Shown here in pieces: positions 12,953-13,228 of a stretch of DNA of 13,228 nt (the stretch's first letter is position 1; every line of letters starts with the position of its first letter). The stretch is taken from the NCBI GenBank assembly GCA_030538175.1, contig JAUNUL010000046.1, positions 1 through 13,228 of the forward strand, given 5' to 3'. Under the pieces are notes generated by a model that worked only from the letters and a program-made list of their open reading frames with translations, had not been told where the DNA came from and searched no databases. This DNA is from Propionibacteriaceae bacterium. GTDB taxonomy: Bacteria; Actinomycetota; Actinomycetes; Propionibacteriales; Propionibacteriaceae. Made by a program: the position numbers and the translations under genes.

Positions 12953-13228
12953 TCAGACCGCCCGGCAGATCAGCCCGAGGTCTTCGGTATCGGCCGGGTT
13001 GCCGGACGGAGCGCGGGGCGCTGGCGCCTTGATCGGCGTCGGGGTGGGCTTCTGGCTGCGCTTGGTCGACGGGGTGGCCGATGCCGTGGTCGAGGGTTCG
13101 GCGACCGGCTGGGTCGGCACCGGGGCGGCTGGCTGCTGGGTCGGCTCGACGGGTGCGGCGGTCTTCTCGGACTCCGCGATGCGTTCGGCGACCGTCGTGC
13201 GGATGACGTTGAAGTCCGGCGCACCCGG
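12953..13228 (-). CDS. C-terminal fragment of a probable envelope protein, possibly LCP family
   Basis: Only the last 91 residues are visible; the gene continues beyond the right edge. They begin PGAPDFNVIRTTVAERIA (an ordered helix), then run into a long Pro/Thr/Ala/Ser/Gln-rich stretch, and end DTEDLGLICRAV. Such a short helix followed by a Pro/Thr-rich tail with one late cysteine is common at the C-terminus of actinobacterial LytR-CpsA-Psr (LCP) proteins, which attach glycopolymers to peptidoglycan. LCP genes are also found near manC and TIGR03089 genes in mycobacteria. No catalytic part is visible, so the family is a guess from the tail and from gene order. The reading frame is chosen because it stays open to the edge and because its composition (many Pro/Thr repeats, GC-rich third positions) fits coding sequence better than the alternative minus-strand frame. 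Confidence 0.5.
   Translation of the reverse strand, partial: PGAPDFNVIRTTVAERIAESEKTAAPVEPTQQPAAPVPTQPVAEPSTTASATPSTKRSQKPTPTPIKAPAPRAPSGNPADTEDLGLICRAV

Noticed and set aside
12948..12962. Perfect palindrome GGCGGTC-A-GACCGCC over the stop codon of the right-edge gene
   Set aside because: With a one-base centre it makes a poor hairpin, and a similar CAGACCGCC occurs at the whiB stop because both proteins end in RAV; likely coincidence.
12970..13224. Alternative minus-strand frame rich in Ser/Arg/Pro at the right edge
   Set aside because: The overlapping frame ending at 12953 has the ordered helix and Pro/Thr-rich tail expected of an envelope protein; the Arg/Ser-rich frame is typical shadow composition.

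Overview
The window is high-GC DNA from an actinomycete, most likely a member of the Propionibacteriales or a relative. The evidence is GC-rich codon third positions, a WhiB-family iron-sulphur regulator, a coenzyme F420 locus (fbiA-fbiB), several GTG/TTG starts, and a gene order resembling the whiB2 - fbiA - fbiB - manC neighbourhood of mycobacteria and streptomycetes. The genus assignment is inference. All the DNA looks like core chromosome: I see no mobile element, CRISPR array, tRNA or rRNA.

Left block, minus strand, read right to left: a four-TM membrane protein with a long disordered tail (7027-7887), whiB (6636-6902), an 1100-residue membrane glycosyltransferase (3280-6582), an exported DUF5719 protein (1877-3283), a degenerate metallopeptidase-like protein (1437-1877), a DUF3499 zinc-ribbon-like protein (1013-1384) and phosphomannomutase manB (959 to beyond the left edge). 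The glycosyltransferase, DUF5719 and metallopeptidase-like genes overlap by 4 and 1 bases, so they are probably translationally coupled. whiB has a recognisable promoter of its own, and a hairpin separates it from the glycosyltransferase.

Centre, plus strand: fbiA and fbiB overlap by 4 bases and make the F420 core and its first glutamate tail. The FbiB here is a single CofE-type domain without the C-terminal flavin reductase domain of mycobacterial FbiB.

Right block: manC (mannose-1-phosphate guanylyltransferase, minus) is convergent with fbiB and divergent, 31 bases apart, from a TIGR03089 / ExoA-like glycosyltransferase pair on the plus strand that overlap by 4 bases. The right edge cuts into the C-terminal tail of a minus-strand gene, possibly an LCP-family cell-wall ligase.

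Together, manB and manC make GDP-mannose from mannose-6-phosphate, and two glycosyltransferases plus an exported partner point to synthesis of a mannose-containing or other envelope glycan. F420 synthesis and the WhiB regulator sit inside the same conserved neighbourhood. The best candidates for undescribed biology are the glycosyltransferase - DUF5719 - pseudo-metallopeptidase cluster and the missing F420 reductase step.
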